From Pseudomonadota bacterium (lineage in GTDB: Bacteria; BMS3Abin14), in the NCBI GenBank assembly GCA_003229755.1, contig QIFJ01000261.1, positions 1 through 6,374 of the forward strand: DNA of 6,374 nucleotides. The letters run 5' to 3'. The notes under the pieces are model-generated. The model did no database searches, was not told where the DNA came from, and saw only the letters and a list, made by a program, of their open reading frames with translations. How positions within the stretch are numbered: position 1 is the first letter of the stretch; each line of letters opens with the position of its first letter. Below are positions 1-4,912 of the stretch, piece after piece. Position numbers and translations under genes: made by a program.

Positions 1-952
1 GAGAGATGATAGAGAGTAGTTCTTCCAGGTCAAGGTTTCTCTCCTTAAGAGATAGATTTCTCAGGTCCAGCTCTTCGAACAGCCTGGCGTTTTCAAGATA
101 GACTCCCAGATGAGCCCCCACTGTTTTCATAAAACGGATATCTTCATCAGTGAAGGTATAGGGAGTTTTTGAGGCGAGTCCCATGGCGCCGATAATACGA
201 TCCCGGCTTGCGAGGGGGACCACCGCCAGGGACTGAGTTTCCTCGCTTTTTATAATAACGCGGCTGTCTTTCGACATATCAGGAACAAAAACCATTTTCT
301 TGGTCCTCACAACATCAGAGGCGATTATGCTTCTGAAATCGATATCTTCAAGACGAACCAGGTCCTCATCCGAGACACCGATACTTGTGTACGAGAGCAG
401 ATCACCCGTGATCGGCTGGATAATGAAAATTATCCCCATAGCTACATTAAGAAGGCCTGATATTTCCTCAAGTGCTTTCTCGGACAGGGTGAAGGGATCA
501 TCTATATGTGCGATCCTGGAGGCCAGCTGGACCAGGGAGGAGAGCCTGTCAGTCTGTAACTTAAGGTCTGCCTCAGTTTTCCTCTGGTCTGTAAGATCCA
601 TGACCTGTCCGAGGGTAACGGTGTGATTTCCCATGTTGTCGATGAATCTTGTAGCGGTGACCAGGCATGGAAACTCCCTGCCGTTCTTCGCCCTGGTCAT
701 AACATTGCCCTGCCAGCTTCCACCTCCATCATTCAAGCCATCGATTATTTTTTTACCTGTGTTTTCCGGATCCTTGCCCAGCATGGCGATCATTTTTCCC
801 AGGTATTCCGCCCTGCTGTATCTGAACAGGTCCCTCATTGCACCGTTTAAAAAAAGTATTTTCCCCGCAGGATTGACCACATACATGGGAGTTGGGGTTT
901 TTTCAAGCGAGGCAAAATCGAGGAAAAAACCTGAGATTTCATTGGATTTCAT
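1..952 (-). CDS. PAS-GAF sensor protein, probable histidine kinase (3' part missing)
   Basis: The reverse strand is open from an ATG at 952 to the window edge, giving 317 residues with no stop. Residues about 15-122 look like a PAS domain: the stretch TPMYVVNPAGKILFLNGAMR, then a WQGN segment and the closing VMDLTDQRK typical of a PAS-PAC end. A short helical linker follows (about 123-140). Residues about 140-290 look like a GAF domain, with SLAVVPLASRDRIIGAMGLA and the closing FMKTVGAHLGVYLENARLFE. A second helical, probably coiled-coil linker ends in LDLEELLSIIS, which in many kinases directly precedes the HD[LI]R phospho-acceptor box; the rest is outside the window. Such proteins sense small ligands or redox state and pass the signal on by phosphorylation. 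No signal peptide or membrane segment is seen, so a soluble cytoplasmic sensor is inferred. An in-frame TAA lies upstream of the start, and a purine-rich GGAAAGGGG sits about 13 bases before the ATG, a rather long spacing. A GGDEF or other output domain instead of a kinase remains possible. Confidence 0.85.
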   Translation of the reverse strand, partial: MKSNEISGFFLDFASLEKTPTPMYVVNPAGKILFLNGAMRDLFRYSRAEYLGKMIAMLGKDPENTGKKIIDGLNDGGGSWQGNVMTRAKNGREFPCLVTATRFIDNMGNHTVTLGQVMDLTDQRKTEADLKLQTDRLSSLVQLASRIAHIDDPFTLSEKALEEISGLLNVAMGIIFIIQPITGDLLSYTSIGVSDEDLVRLEDIDFRSIIASDVVRTKKMVFVPDMSKDSRVIIKSEETQSLAVVPLASRDRIIGAMGLASKTPYTFTDEDIRFMKTVGAHLGVYLENARLFEELDLRNLSLKERNLDLEELLSIIS

Positions 953-992
953 AAAAGCTGGAAGACCCCTTTCCGTACCTTGAACTGAAAAA

Positions 993-1006
993 GTTTAATA
1001 TTAAAC
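993..1006. promoter_or_regulatory. Perfect 14-bp palindrome in divergent intergenic region, possible operator
   Basis: GTTTAATATTAAAC is a perfect palindrome about 40 bases upstream of the sensor gene start and about 157 bases upstream of the lipoprotein start. It lies in the 210-base AT-rich interval (953-1162) between the two divergent genes. Its position and symmetry fit a dimeric repressor or activator site. A palindrome this AT-rich can also arise by chance in AT-rich DNA. I see no strong -35/-10 pair for either gene in the interval. Confidence 0.35.
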
Positions 1007-1027
1007 AGCGCTACAAAAATGAAATAT

Positions 1028-1039
1028 AGCTTAAAAGCT
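1028..1039. repeat. Short inverted repeat AGCTT-AA-AAGCT
   Basis: Two 5-base perfect arms flank a 2-base centre, 21 bases beyond the 14-bp palindrome in the same divergent interval. It may be a second half of a regulatory site. It is short enough to be chance. Confidence 0.25.
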
Positions 1040-1162
1040 GGTATAAATCACCACCTCAAGCTCCTAGACTAAAATTTTACAGAATGATAATTTATAAATG
1101 AGGATGCTGAAGCGTTATGATTATCTATATTGGCTGGTATAGGGAATTTTCTGGAGATTATT

Positions 1163-2404
1163 ATGATAAATAATCGTTTTATTTGCATCTTGCTTCTGGC
1201 AGCGGTAATTGCGTCGGCAGGATGCGCCTCGAAGATCCCAAATTCATTTCTGATAGTTCCTCATGACCTGAGCGCACCCAGGGGCAATGTGCTGGCAATT
1301 GCAGATGATGGCATAAATGTCGTAGTGGCTACCCGTGACGGATTTTACCGCAGGAACGGAGATGAATCATGGGCAAAGATCCAGGTCCTTGAAAGGGAGA
1401 CGGCAAGGAGGGTCACGGCATTGGCGATGTCAGGTGCTGAGCTATTTATCGGTACAAAGAACAGGGGGCTTCTGATCCTGACAGGAGATTCAGTAGAAAG
1501 CATTAATGCATCAAAGGGGTTCCTGCCGGATGATCATGTGTACTCTATAGCCGTGGAAGGTGAGGGAGAAGGCCTTGAAGGTAATAACGTCTGGGTGGGG
1601 ACCAAAAGTGGTTTGTCTGTCAGAAAGAACAGCTCATGGGAGGTGTACACACCTCGAACCAGATGGTTAACTGAGCTCACTAATGCCAAATTGCCAAGGA
1701 GAGGAGCCGTTTATGTTACGTCCAGGGCTCGCCTGGGCCAGGGTGGGGATGACAAGAGGGGATTTACACCGCCGGTGACTGCCGCTGCCATCGGAATTGA
1801 AAGAGTGGTCCTGGGAAGTAAAAACTCGCGGATCGCTGTAATCGAGAATGGTGCTTTTTCCACCATCAGGCTGGAGAAGAATCTCGAAATAGCATCACTG
1901 CTTTTCAGGCCATCAGCTATCTGGGCAGGGACCTCCAAAGGGCTCTTCTGGGGCGGCTTGAGGGGTATCGCAAAGGGTGAACCATATCCAGGGTGGAGAG
2001 GTATCCATCCGTACAGATCGACGATGTTCGGCATCAGAGATACCCGCCCCTTCGATTATGCATGGTATCGTGTTGGTTACAATTCTGCCAGAGTTACCGA
2101 CCTTACATGGGACAACGATGGAGGCTTGTGGGTAAATTTCAGGGCTGATCTGACCCTTGATCCCGATCCGATGATAGATCTCAGTCCCAGAAGCTCAGGT
2201 ACTGAAGAGTATGCATATGAGTCAAGAACAGAGCTGAGACGCTACACTAATATTGAGGAATACATAGAGCAAAGGGCCAAACCGTATTACGAATTATACG
2301 GCAAGGCAGCCGAAGTGCCTGGCTTGCCGACTGTCCTTTCCTTTACGACAGGTGAGGGAGGAGTATGGCTGGGAACGACGAAAGGGGTGATTAATTTGAG
2401 GTAA
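1163..2404 (+). CDS. Lipoprotein with predicted seven-bladed beta-propeller
   Basis: 413 residues. The N-terminus has N3, R5, a hydrophobic core (FICILLLAAVIA) and a lipobox-like SAGC with the lipidation cysteine at residue 21, so export and lipid anchoring in the outer or inner membrane are predicted. The mature part carries seven versions of the strand motif [VIL]-W-x-G-T-x-x-G-[LVI], at about residues 53 (VVVATRDG), 94 (LFIGTKNRG), 143 (VWVGTKSG), 215 (VVLGSKNS), 253 (IWAGTSKG), 322 (LWVNFRAD) and 401 (VWLGTTKG). This is the pattern of two-component-regulator propeller (Reg_prop) repeats, here without kinase or Y_Y_Y domains. The ligand or partner is unknown. The ATG at 1163 is chosen because GGAG at 1153-1156 lies 6 bases ahead and it starts directly at the signal peptide; an upstream in-frame TTG at 1130 would add 11 residues that weaken it. 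The gene is transcribed alone, divergent from the PAS-GAF gene. Residues about 285-300 and 335-385 are long insertions between blades, the latter rich in charged and tyrosine residues. Confidence 0.85.
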   Translation: MINNRFICILLLAAVIASAGCASKIPNSFLIVPHDLSAPRGNVLAIADDGINVVVATRDGFYRRNGDESWAKIQVLERETARRVTALAMSGAELFIGTKNRGLLILTGDSVESINASKGFLPDDHVYSIAVEGEGEGLEGNNVWVGTKSGLSVRKNSSWEVYTPRTRWLTELTNAKLPRRGAVYVTSRARLGQGGDDKRGFTPPVTAAAIGIERVVLGSKNSRIAVIENGAFSTIRLEKNLEIASLLFRPSAIWAGTSKGLFWGGLRGIAKGEPYPGWRGIHPYRSTMFGIRDTRPFDYAWYRVGYNSARVTDLTWDNDGGLWVNFRADLTLDPDPMIDLSPRSSGTEEYAYESRTELRRYTNIEEYIEQRAKPYYELYGKAAEVPGLPTVLSFTTGEGGVWLGTTKGVINLR

Positions 2405-2424
2405 CTGAGCTAATCTCAGTTACC
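2400..2424 (+). terminator. Hairpin overlapping the lipoprotein stop codon, probable terminator
   Basis: GGTAACTGAG and CTCAGTTACC form a perfect 10-bp stem around the 5-base loop CTAAT. The left arm contains the TAA stop. The downstream sequence is T-rich (AGTTTCTCATTTCT) but not a clean T-run, so it may be a weak intrinsic terminator or an mRNA-end stabilising hairpin. Confidence 0.6.
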
Positions 2425-2443
2425 AGTTTCTCATTTCTAGTTT

Positions 2444-2479
2444 CCCTTCGACAGGCTCAGGGCCCGAGATAGTCGAGGG
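2444..2479. repeat. REP-like imperfect palindrome
   Basis: Outer arms CCCTTCGAC and GTCGAGGG pair with one bulged base, and inner arms CTC and GAG pair around AGGGCCC. Sequences of the form CCCTTCGACAGGCTCAGGGC are familiar to me as dispersed intergenic repeats in many environmental bacterial genomes. That recollection, not a search, is the basis for calling it REP-like. It sits just after the lipoprotein gene hairpin. Confidence 0.55.
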
Positions 2480-2524
2480 CTGGTTTCTAGTAAATCAACA
2501 GATAACAAACTGATTGATCCGATG

Positions 2525-2653
2525 CTCTAATTTCCAATGTTCTAATGTTCTAAACTCAATCTCCAATTTCCACTTTCCAATATCCAACCACTAATGCTCT
2601 AATTTCTAATGCTCCAATGTTCTATCTCGAATCTCGACAATCCGATATCCAAG
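2525..2653. repeat. Degenerate heptamer tandem repeat island
   Basis: The stretch can be cut into 18 consecutive 7- or 8-base units resembling N-[TC]-[TC]-C-[CTG]-A-A-T: CTCTAAT, TTCCAAT, GTTCTAAT, ACTCAAT, CTCCAAT, TTCCACT, TTCCAAT, ATCCAAC, CACTAAT, GCTCTAAT, TTCTAAT, GCTCCAAT, GTTCTAT, CTCGAAT, CTCGACA, ATCCGAT, ATCCAAG. It has stops in every frame and no coding signal. The whole gap from 2405 to 2716 holds only this array, the two hairpins before it and the promoter after it. The function is unknown. Confidence 0.6.
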
Positions 2654-2654
2654 C

Positions 2655-2683
2655 TTGACTACCGGGAAAACATGCTGTTTTAT
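2655..2683 (+). promoter_or_regulatory. Candidate sigma-70 promoter for the carbonic anhydrase unit
   Basis: TTGACT (5 of 6 matches to TTGACA) at 2655-2660, a 17-base spacer, and TTTTAT (4 of 6 matches to TATAAT) at 2678-2683. Initiation near 2690 would give a leader of about 100 bases to the preferred GTG start, or under 30 to the alternative TTG start. Confidence 0.4.
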
Positions 2684-2779
2684 ATGTCTCTGTTCGTAAT
2701 CTGATTTGCAGCCGGTTTGATTCGGCCTGCTGTTTTTGCTCTGTTATCGGGCTTTTATTTCAACGTATTTGAACAAGCT

Positions 2780-2783
2780 GGAG
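2780..2783 (+). promoter_or_regulatory. Ribosome binding site deciding the carbonic anhydrase start
   Basis: GGAG (in CTGGAGAA) lies 8 bases before a GTG at 2792. The alternative TTG at 2717 has no recognisable site ahead of it. This favours the shorter, cytoplasmic form of the enzyme. Confidence 0.55.
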
Positions 2784-2791
2784 AACTTGCC

Positions 2792-3370
2792 GTGACAGGA
2801 AGAGAAGTTCTTGAAAGGTTGCTGGATGGCAACAGGCGGTATCTTGAGGGTGGAGGGCCCAGGGCAGTGGAACAAACAGCCAGGGAAAAACTCGTGGATT
2901 CCCAGAGCCCCATGGCGGCAATTCTTTGTTGTTCCGATTCAAGAGTGCCGCCTGAGTATGTGTTTGATGCGGGGCTTGGGGAGATTTTCACAGTGAGAGT
3001 CGCCGGGCATGTGGTGGGGACGTCGGTCCTGGGCAGCCTGGAGTATGCCGTAGATCACCTTGGCGTTCCCTTGATACTGGTGCTGGGGCATGAGTCCTGC
3101 GGCGCGGTCAAAGCTGCCCTGGCCGGTGGAGAAGCGCATGGTTCAATAAAGGGGCTGGTTGAGCGTATAAAACCATCCTTAAAAGATATAAATACCGGAA
3201 CTGAAATATCACAGGAGATCATGGAAACAGCTGTTACCGAAAATATCAGGTATACGCAGCATCAGCTCCAGGATATTTCAGATTCCATCAGAAAAAAGGT
3301 CGATGCCGGTGATCTGATGATCACCGGCGCTGTTTATTCACTCAGATCAGGCGAGGTCAATACTGTCTGA
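2792..3370 (+). CDS. Beta-class carbonic anhydrase
   Basis: 192 residues from the GTG. The enzyme interconverts CO2 and bicarbonate with a zinc ion. Zinc-site residues are visible: C47 and D49 in the CSDSR motif (R51 completes the Asp-Arg dyad), and H100 and C103 in GHESCGAVKAA. Other family hallmarks are GNRRY near the N-terminus, FTVRVAGHVVG and LGSLEYAVDHLGVPLILVLGH, and a closing MITGAVYSLRSGEV. Length and ends match complete prokaryotic beta-carbonic anhydrases, which are normally cytoplasmic. The frame is open upstream to a TTG at 2717, which would add 25 residues with a hydrophobic patch (AVFALLSGFYFNVF). That segment is not a convincing signal peptide and lacks a ribosome site, so I prefer the GTG. 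It is the first gene of a unit with the two genes that follow (24-base gap). A role in CO2/bicarbonate supply for carboxylation or pH balance is inferred from the family. Confidence 0.93.
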   Translation: MTGREVLERLLDGNRRYLEGGGPRAVEQTAREKLVDSQSPMAAILCCSDSRVPPEYVFDAGLGEIFTVRVAGHVVGTSVLGSLEYAVDHLGVPLILVLGHESCGAVKAALAGGEAHGSIKGLVERIKPSLKDINTGTEISQEIMETAVTENIRYTQHQLQDISDSIRKKVDAGDLMITGAVYSLRSGEVNTV

Positions 3371-3394
3371 AGATCCTAATCCGGAGAATATTTT

Positions 3395-3634
3395 ATGAAG
3401 AGGAAGCTTTATCAGTTCATACAGCACTTGGCAGCTTCTGTATTTATTGGCCTGTCTGTTTACGGACTCATTATTTTCATGGGCGGCGATGTTAACAAGC
3501 ATCTGCCATTCTGGACATCCCTTTCCCTGGGTCTGGGTGCCGTGGTGTGCATCGTCGTAATAGTTTATATGGGTGGTATTATTGACCGCATGGCGGCCGA
3601 ACAGGCAGCCGAAGAGGAAGGCCAGGAATATTGA
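3395..3634 (+). CDS. Small two-helix membrane protein, unknown function
   Basis: 79 residues from an ATG with GGAG at 3383-3386, 8 bases ahead. Two hydrophobic helices are clear: about residues 12-30 (LAASVFIGLSVYGLIIFMG) and about 42-64 (SLSLGLGAVVCIVVIVYMGG), joined by a short loop with GGDVNKHLPFW. The N-terminus is basic (MKRKLYQ) and the C-terminal tail is strongly acidic (AAEQAAEEEGQEY). By the positive-inside rule both ends are probably cytoplasmic, though the acidic tail makes this uncertain. I do not recognise a family. It sits between the carbonic anhydrase and a beta-rich protein with short gaps, so it is probably co-transcribed; a link to bicarbonate or to membrane anchoring of a partner is only speculation. 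No cysteine pair or metal-binding motif is seen. Confidence 0.75.
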   Translation: MKRKLYQFIQHLAASVFIGLSVYGLIIFMGGDVNKHLPFWTSLSLGLGAVVCIVVIVYMGGIIDRMAAEQAAEEEGQEY

Positions 3635-3640
3635 GGAAGG
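3633..3640 (+). promoter_or_regulatory. Ribosome binding site overlapping the upstream stop codon
   Basis: The purine run GAGGAAGG begins inside the TGA (3632-3634) of the two-helix protein gene and lies 4-8 bases before the GTG at 3645. It fixes the start of the beta-rich protein and suggests translational coupling of the two genes. Confidence 0.6.
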
Positions 3641-3644
3641 GGGA

Positions 3645-4127
3645 GTGGCAAATCTGAAAAATCTTTTCGGCAAAGAACATCCGTTCCTGGGAGAACCCGG
3701 CGAATGGATGGTTCTGGGTCATGGAATGTACGGTGAGCAGTTGATCCGCGTTCCCATAGAAGGAAAGGCTGTGATCAGCCATCGGAAGGGAAAGATCATC
3801 AACGAAGGTACCATGTCAGTAGTATCCTCTGCTGAGCCGGTAACATTCAGTGTTCGGTACGAGCTATCATTAACAGATGATCCTCACATTCTATCATTTT
3901 TTCAGGTGAACGAGCAGTTGGGCGATATGCGCGGTCAGGTAGTTGTATTCGACGACAGGATCATAAGCTTCTACAGCTCAGGGGACGAAACCGTTACAGG
4001 TTCAGAAGTGTTTCTGAAGCTGGGTGAAAACAGATATACAGTGACCGGAGGATTGTACAGCGGCGGATCTGTGATAAATCTCTGGAAGCTTGATATGGTT
4101 CGACAGGCAAAGGAGGAGAGGGAGTAG
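3645..4127 (+). CDS. Beta-rich protein of unknown function
   Basis: 160 residues from the GTG at 3645. The frame is open further upstream to 3573, but that stretch overlaps the two-helix gene and reads as basic, non-family sequence, so I take the GTG with its strong ribosome site. There is no signal peptide or membrane segment, so it is predicted cytoplasmic. After a short N-terminal helix (about residues 2-8, ANLKNLF), alternating hydrophobic strands run through the chain: WMVLGHGMYG, QLIRVPIEGKAVISH, EPVTFSVRYELSL, HILSFFQVNEQ, RGQVVVFDDRIISFYSS, GSEVFLKLGENRYTVTGGLY and SVINLWKLDMV. This pattern, with a tryptophan near the N-terminus, resembles a lipocalin or calycin-like barrel, but I cannot assign a family. 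It is the last gene of the carbonic anhydrase unit (10-base gap) and converges on the Nudix gene with 30 bases between. Confidence 0.75.
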   Translation: MANLKNLFGKEHPFLGEPGEWMVLGHGMYGEQLIRVPIEGKAVISHRKGKIINEGTMSVVSSAEPVTFSVRYELSLTDDPHILSFFQVNEQLGDMRGQVVVFDDRIISFYSSGDETVTGSEVFLKLGENRYTVTGGLYSGGSVINLWKLDMVRQAKEERE

Positions 4128-4157
4128 TCTCTTCTTGTAAATGGATGGGGAGCAGGT

Positions 4158-4727
4158 TTAAAGAACAGGTCCAAGAACCTGCGCCAATTCTGTGAAAATA
4201 CCTGCGGTCAGTCCCCAGACAGGCCTCTCGTCTATAGAGTAGACAGGCGGCGGAAGTTTGAACTGATTATCCTTCCTCTGAACGGTTTCCAGGAGCTGGA
4301 CGAGTGATGCGGTATGCATGCTCTTCACTTCCAACGGATCTGGAGAGAAAGTGTATGGGAACGGGATAGACCCCACGAAGGGAGTAACGGTTATTCCTGT
4401 TGAATACGTTTTCCTGGTCTTTAACCTCCCGAGAATGTTGATCTGATCTGATAGGATACCAAGTTCTTCCTCGGTTTCCCTGATGGCTGTCCTGAGCAGA
4501 TCACCATCGTCCCTGTCTTCCATCATGCCGCCTGGGAATCCCATCTGGCCTCTGTGAAGCTTGACATGGTCAGAGCGTTCGATAATAAGGATACCGAGCT
4601 CTTCTGCCGCCAAAAAAAGTGGGACAATAACAGCCGACTGGGCCCCCTCTAAAGCAGTGACCTCCCCTTGGTCCATCTCATCAGATAGTTCGTAGGCATT
4701 CAGGATACGCTTGATGTCGTCCCACAT
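4158..4727 (-). CDS. Nudix hydrolase, NudL-like (probable CoA pyrophosphatase)
   Basis: 189 residues from the ATG at 4727. The family signature of NudL-type enzymes is present: LIIERSDHVKLHRGQMGFPGG-like sequence at about residues 47-67, where HRGQ-x-x-FPGG is diagnostic, followed by a Nudix box ending RETEEELGI (83-91) whose glutamates bind the catalytic metal. The FPGG-to-RE distance is 15 residues, slightly longer than the canonical box, as in other NudL relatives. A late VWGLTAGIF motif matches the conserved W-G-x-T-A end of the family. Such enzymes cleave coenzyme A to phosphopantetheine and 3',5'-ADP; the exact substrate is inferred from the family. It is probably a cytoplasmic, single-gene unit. 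The start is uncertain: in-frame alternatives are an ATG at 4736 and a GTG at 4763, none with a strong ribosome site, and 4727 has only AGG three bases ahead. Confidence 0.88.
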   Translation of the reverse strand: MWDDIKRILNAYELSDEMDQGEVTALEGAQSAVIVPLFLAAEELGILIIERSDHVKLHRGQMGFPGGMMEDRDDGDLLRTAIRETEEELGILSDQINILGRLKTRKTYSTGITVTPFVGSIPFPYTFSPDPLEVKSMHTASLVQLLETVQRKDNQFKLPPPVYSIDERPVWGLTAGIFTELAQVLGPVL

Positions 4728-4816
4728 GACCTGCATTGTAAAGGTTTGATAAAGTCTGGTCACGGATTAAATTCGATCTTTATTTGATGGCCATGTTTTT
4801 CTGTGTTAATTTCTAA

Positions 4817-4850
4817 TCACGCATTACGCATTACGCATCACGCGTCACGA
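4817..4850. repeat. Heptamer tandem repeat T[TC]ACGC[AG]
   Basis: Almost five consecutive 7-base units: TCACGCA, TTACGCA, TTACGCA, TCACGCG, TCACGA. A TTCTAAT unit immediately before it matches a unit of the array at 2525-2653. It lies between the divergent Nudix and serA genes, and the flanking bases 4728-4816 show no gene. Confidence 0.75.
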
Positions 4851-4856
4851 TCTTGA

Positions 4857-4873
4857 ATCCGGATAGCCCGGAT
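4857..4873. other. Small inverted repeat with flanking direct repeats upstream of serA
   Basis: ATCCGG and CCGGAT form a perfect 6-bp stem around ATAGC. The 7-mer GATCTTG occurs at 4849-4855 and again at 4871-4877, spanning the hairpin. It lies 40 bases before the serA start, so it could be a leader hairpin or operator. It may equally be part of the neighbouring heptamer repeat tract, since it falls in the same 7-base rhythm. Confidence 0.4.
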
Positions 4874-4912
4874 CTTGGGTCACGGGACTGTTCAATAAGG
4901 ATTTCACGAAAA

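Noticed and set aside
300..983. Plus-strand open frames over bases 300-983
   Set aside because: They are antisense shadows of the PAS-GAF gene, which is open on the minus strand with clear domain motifs; the plus-strand products are rich in Ser/Arg and have no family features.
1076..1104. TTTACA at 1076 as a -35 box for the lipoprotein gene
   Set aside because: No acceptable -10 box lies 16-18 bases downstream; the nearby TATAAA is only about 10 bases away.
1711..2034. A 107-codon minus-strand frame inside the propeller lipoprotein gene
   Set aside because: It is the antisense of a well-supported gene with signal peptide and seven repeats; no ribosome site or domain supports it.
2525..2653. 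CRISPR-like array
   Set aside because: The units are 7-8 bases and contiguous, with no 23-45 base repeats separated by unique spacers, and no cas genes are present.
4114..4135. AGGAGAG / CTCTTCT hairpin at the end of the beta-rich protein gene
   Set aside because: The stem is 7 bp with one G-U pair and an 8-base loop, and it lacks a following T-run, so it is not good evidence for a terminator.
4784..4812. TTGATG at 4784 as a -35 box for serA
   Set aside because: The best hexamer at a 17-base spacing (TAATTT) matches TATAAT at only three of six positions, which is not distinguishable from chance in AT-rich DNA.
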